Origin: an uncultured SAR86 cluster bacterium
Lineage (GTDB): Bacteria > Pseudomonadota > Gammaproteobacteria > Magnimaribacterales > D2472
Length of the DNA stretch: 64,000 nt
NCBI GenBank assembly: GCA_902586925.1
Contig: CACIJE010000001.1
Span: 204,104 to 268,103, forward strand
Direction of reading: 5' to 3'
The notes under the pieces were generated by a model. The model did no database searches. It saw nothing but the letters and a program-made list of their open reading frames with translations, and was not told the origin of the DNA. Made by a program: the position numbers and the translations under genes. Below are positions 63,457-64,000 of this stretch, in pieces. Numbering within the stretch: position 1 is the stretch's first letter; each line of letters begins with the position of its first letter.

Positions 63457-64000
63457 AACCCCTCAAAGTACTCAGATATAGGATTAATTTTTGTTTGTTC
63501 AAATATTTCTCTTGCGCATGTTGGACTTGTTATATTAATTTCAGTTAAATATTTGCCAATAACATCAATGCCAGCAAGGCTAATTCCATTTTTTACTAAG
63601 ACTGGAGCAATCTTTTCAGCAATTTTTTGTTGAACTGGTGTTATATCTTTTGCAATACCTTTTCCACCTGCAGCAAGATTTCCCTTGAAACTTCCAGATT
63701 GTGGCACTCTCGCCAAGGTCTTTTGAAATGGCTTTCCATTAACTATAAGTATTCTAAAATCACCCTCATAAATGTCCTCAATAAATTCCTGACAAATAAT
63801 TTGAGTTTCTTCTGAGTTTGTTAAGTCTTTAATAATATTTAAGCTATCAGTATTTAAATCATTAATTTTAAATATTGAAGTTCCTCCCATGCCATCAAGA
63901 GGTTTAATAATCATCTCTTTATGAGAAGAATAAAACTTTTTTATTTCTGATATTTTTGATGACACGAGTGTATCAGGAATAAATTCTGGAAAATGAACTG
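63453..64000 (-). CDS. gshB: Glutathione synthetase (3' part, start outside window)
   Basis: The visible 181 residues are the C-terminal ATP-grasp part of GshB, which joins gamma-glutamylcysteine and glycine. KPLDGMGGTSIFK is the ATP-binding glycine-rich segment; VPQSGSFKGNLAAGGKG the substrate lid; and INITSPTCAREI the glutathione-binding end. The frame is open to the right edge (reading leftward), so the start codon lies beyond 64000. It is followed by tonB with a 4-bp overlap. Confidence 0.95.
   Translation of the reverse strand, partial: VHFPEFIPDTLVSSKISEIKKFYSSHKEMIIKPLDGMGGTSIFKINDLNTDSLNIIKDLTNSEETQIICQEFIEDIYEGDFRILIVNGKPFQKTLARVPQSGSFKGNLAAGGKGIAKDITPVQQKIAEKIAPVLVKNGISLAGIDVIGKYLTEINITSPTCAREIFEQTKINPISEYFEGL

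Overview
The window looks like a piece of chromosome from a streamlined, AT-rich marine gammaproteobacterium, most likely SAR86-like. I base this on very low GC by eye, overlapping genes, gammaproteobacterial gene orders (mrcA-aroK-aroB-gltB-gltD-hemE; algC-slmA; gshB-tonB-ruvX), and lipid A/LPS genes with TonB-dependent uptake. The placement is an inference from gene content, not from a search.

Layout. 0-5.6 kb: nth, glyA, nrdR and a tight riboflavin operon (ribD, ribB with a degenerate GTP-cyclohydrolase-like tail, ribH, nusB). 5.6-11.3 kb, minus strand: purA, hflC, hflK, miaA (apparently with no normal start codon), a PII gene and waaA. 11.3-16.7 kb: an envelope cluster with a lipid A acyltransferase, two methyltransferases, an alpha-toroid protein, a GT4 glycosyltransferase and ilvE. 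16.8-30 kb: algC, slmA, mrcA, aroKB, gltB, gltD, hemE. Here the pilMNOPQ block known from relatives is missing, gltB is flipped, and gltD carries an extra N-terminal domain resembling the arm-binding domain of tyrosine recombinases. 30-42.4 kb: tesB, an SDR, cobS/cobT, a diiron protein, a BI-1 membrane protein, a DUF305/beta-propeller protein, a sterol-desaturase-family enzyme and katG.

42.96-48.06 kb is a 5.1-kb integrated element at the 3' end of tRNA-Ala(TGC). It is bounded by an 11-bp direct repeat and encodes a small-terminase-like protein, five membrane or secreted proteins, a 40-codon ORF and a large serine recombinase whose frame runs into the tRNA. Joining the two ends in silico gives the recombinase a new C-terminus that overlaps the start of the terminase-like gene, so the circle can be read from the sequence. 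The gene content fits a phage satellite.

48-64 kb: a DUF2061 protein, an outer-membrane receptor with a perfect 19-bp Fur-box palindrome and a foldable leader, DoxX, hflX (without hfq), a DmdA/GcvT-like enzyme, DUF411 and CobW-type metal proteins, and a secreted phosphatase lying between a tRNA fragment and an intact tRNA(CAT), which looks like a second, decayed tRNA-targeted insertion. The window ends with a yrbL-like gene, rpoD, dnaG, ruvX, tonB and a truncated gshB. No rRNA or CRISPR array was seen, and no gene-free stretch exceeds about 300 bp.
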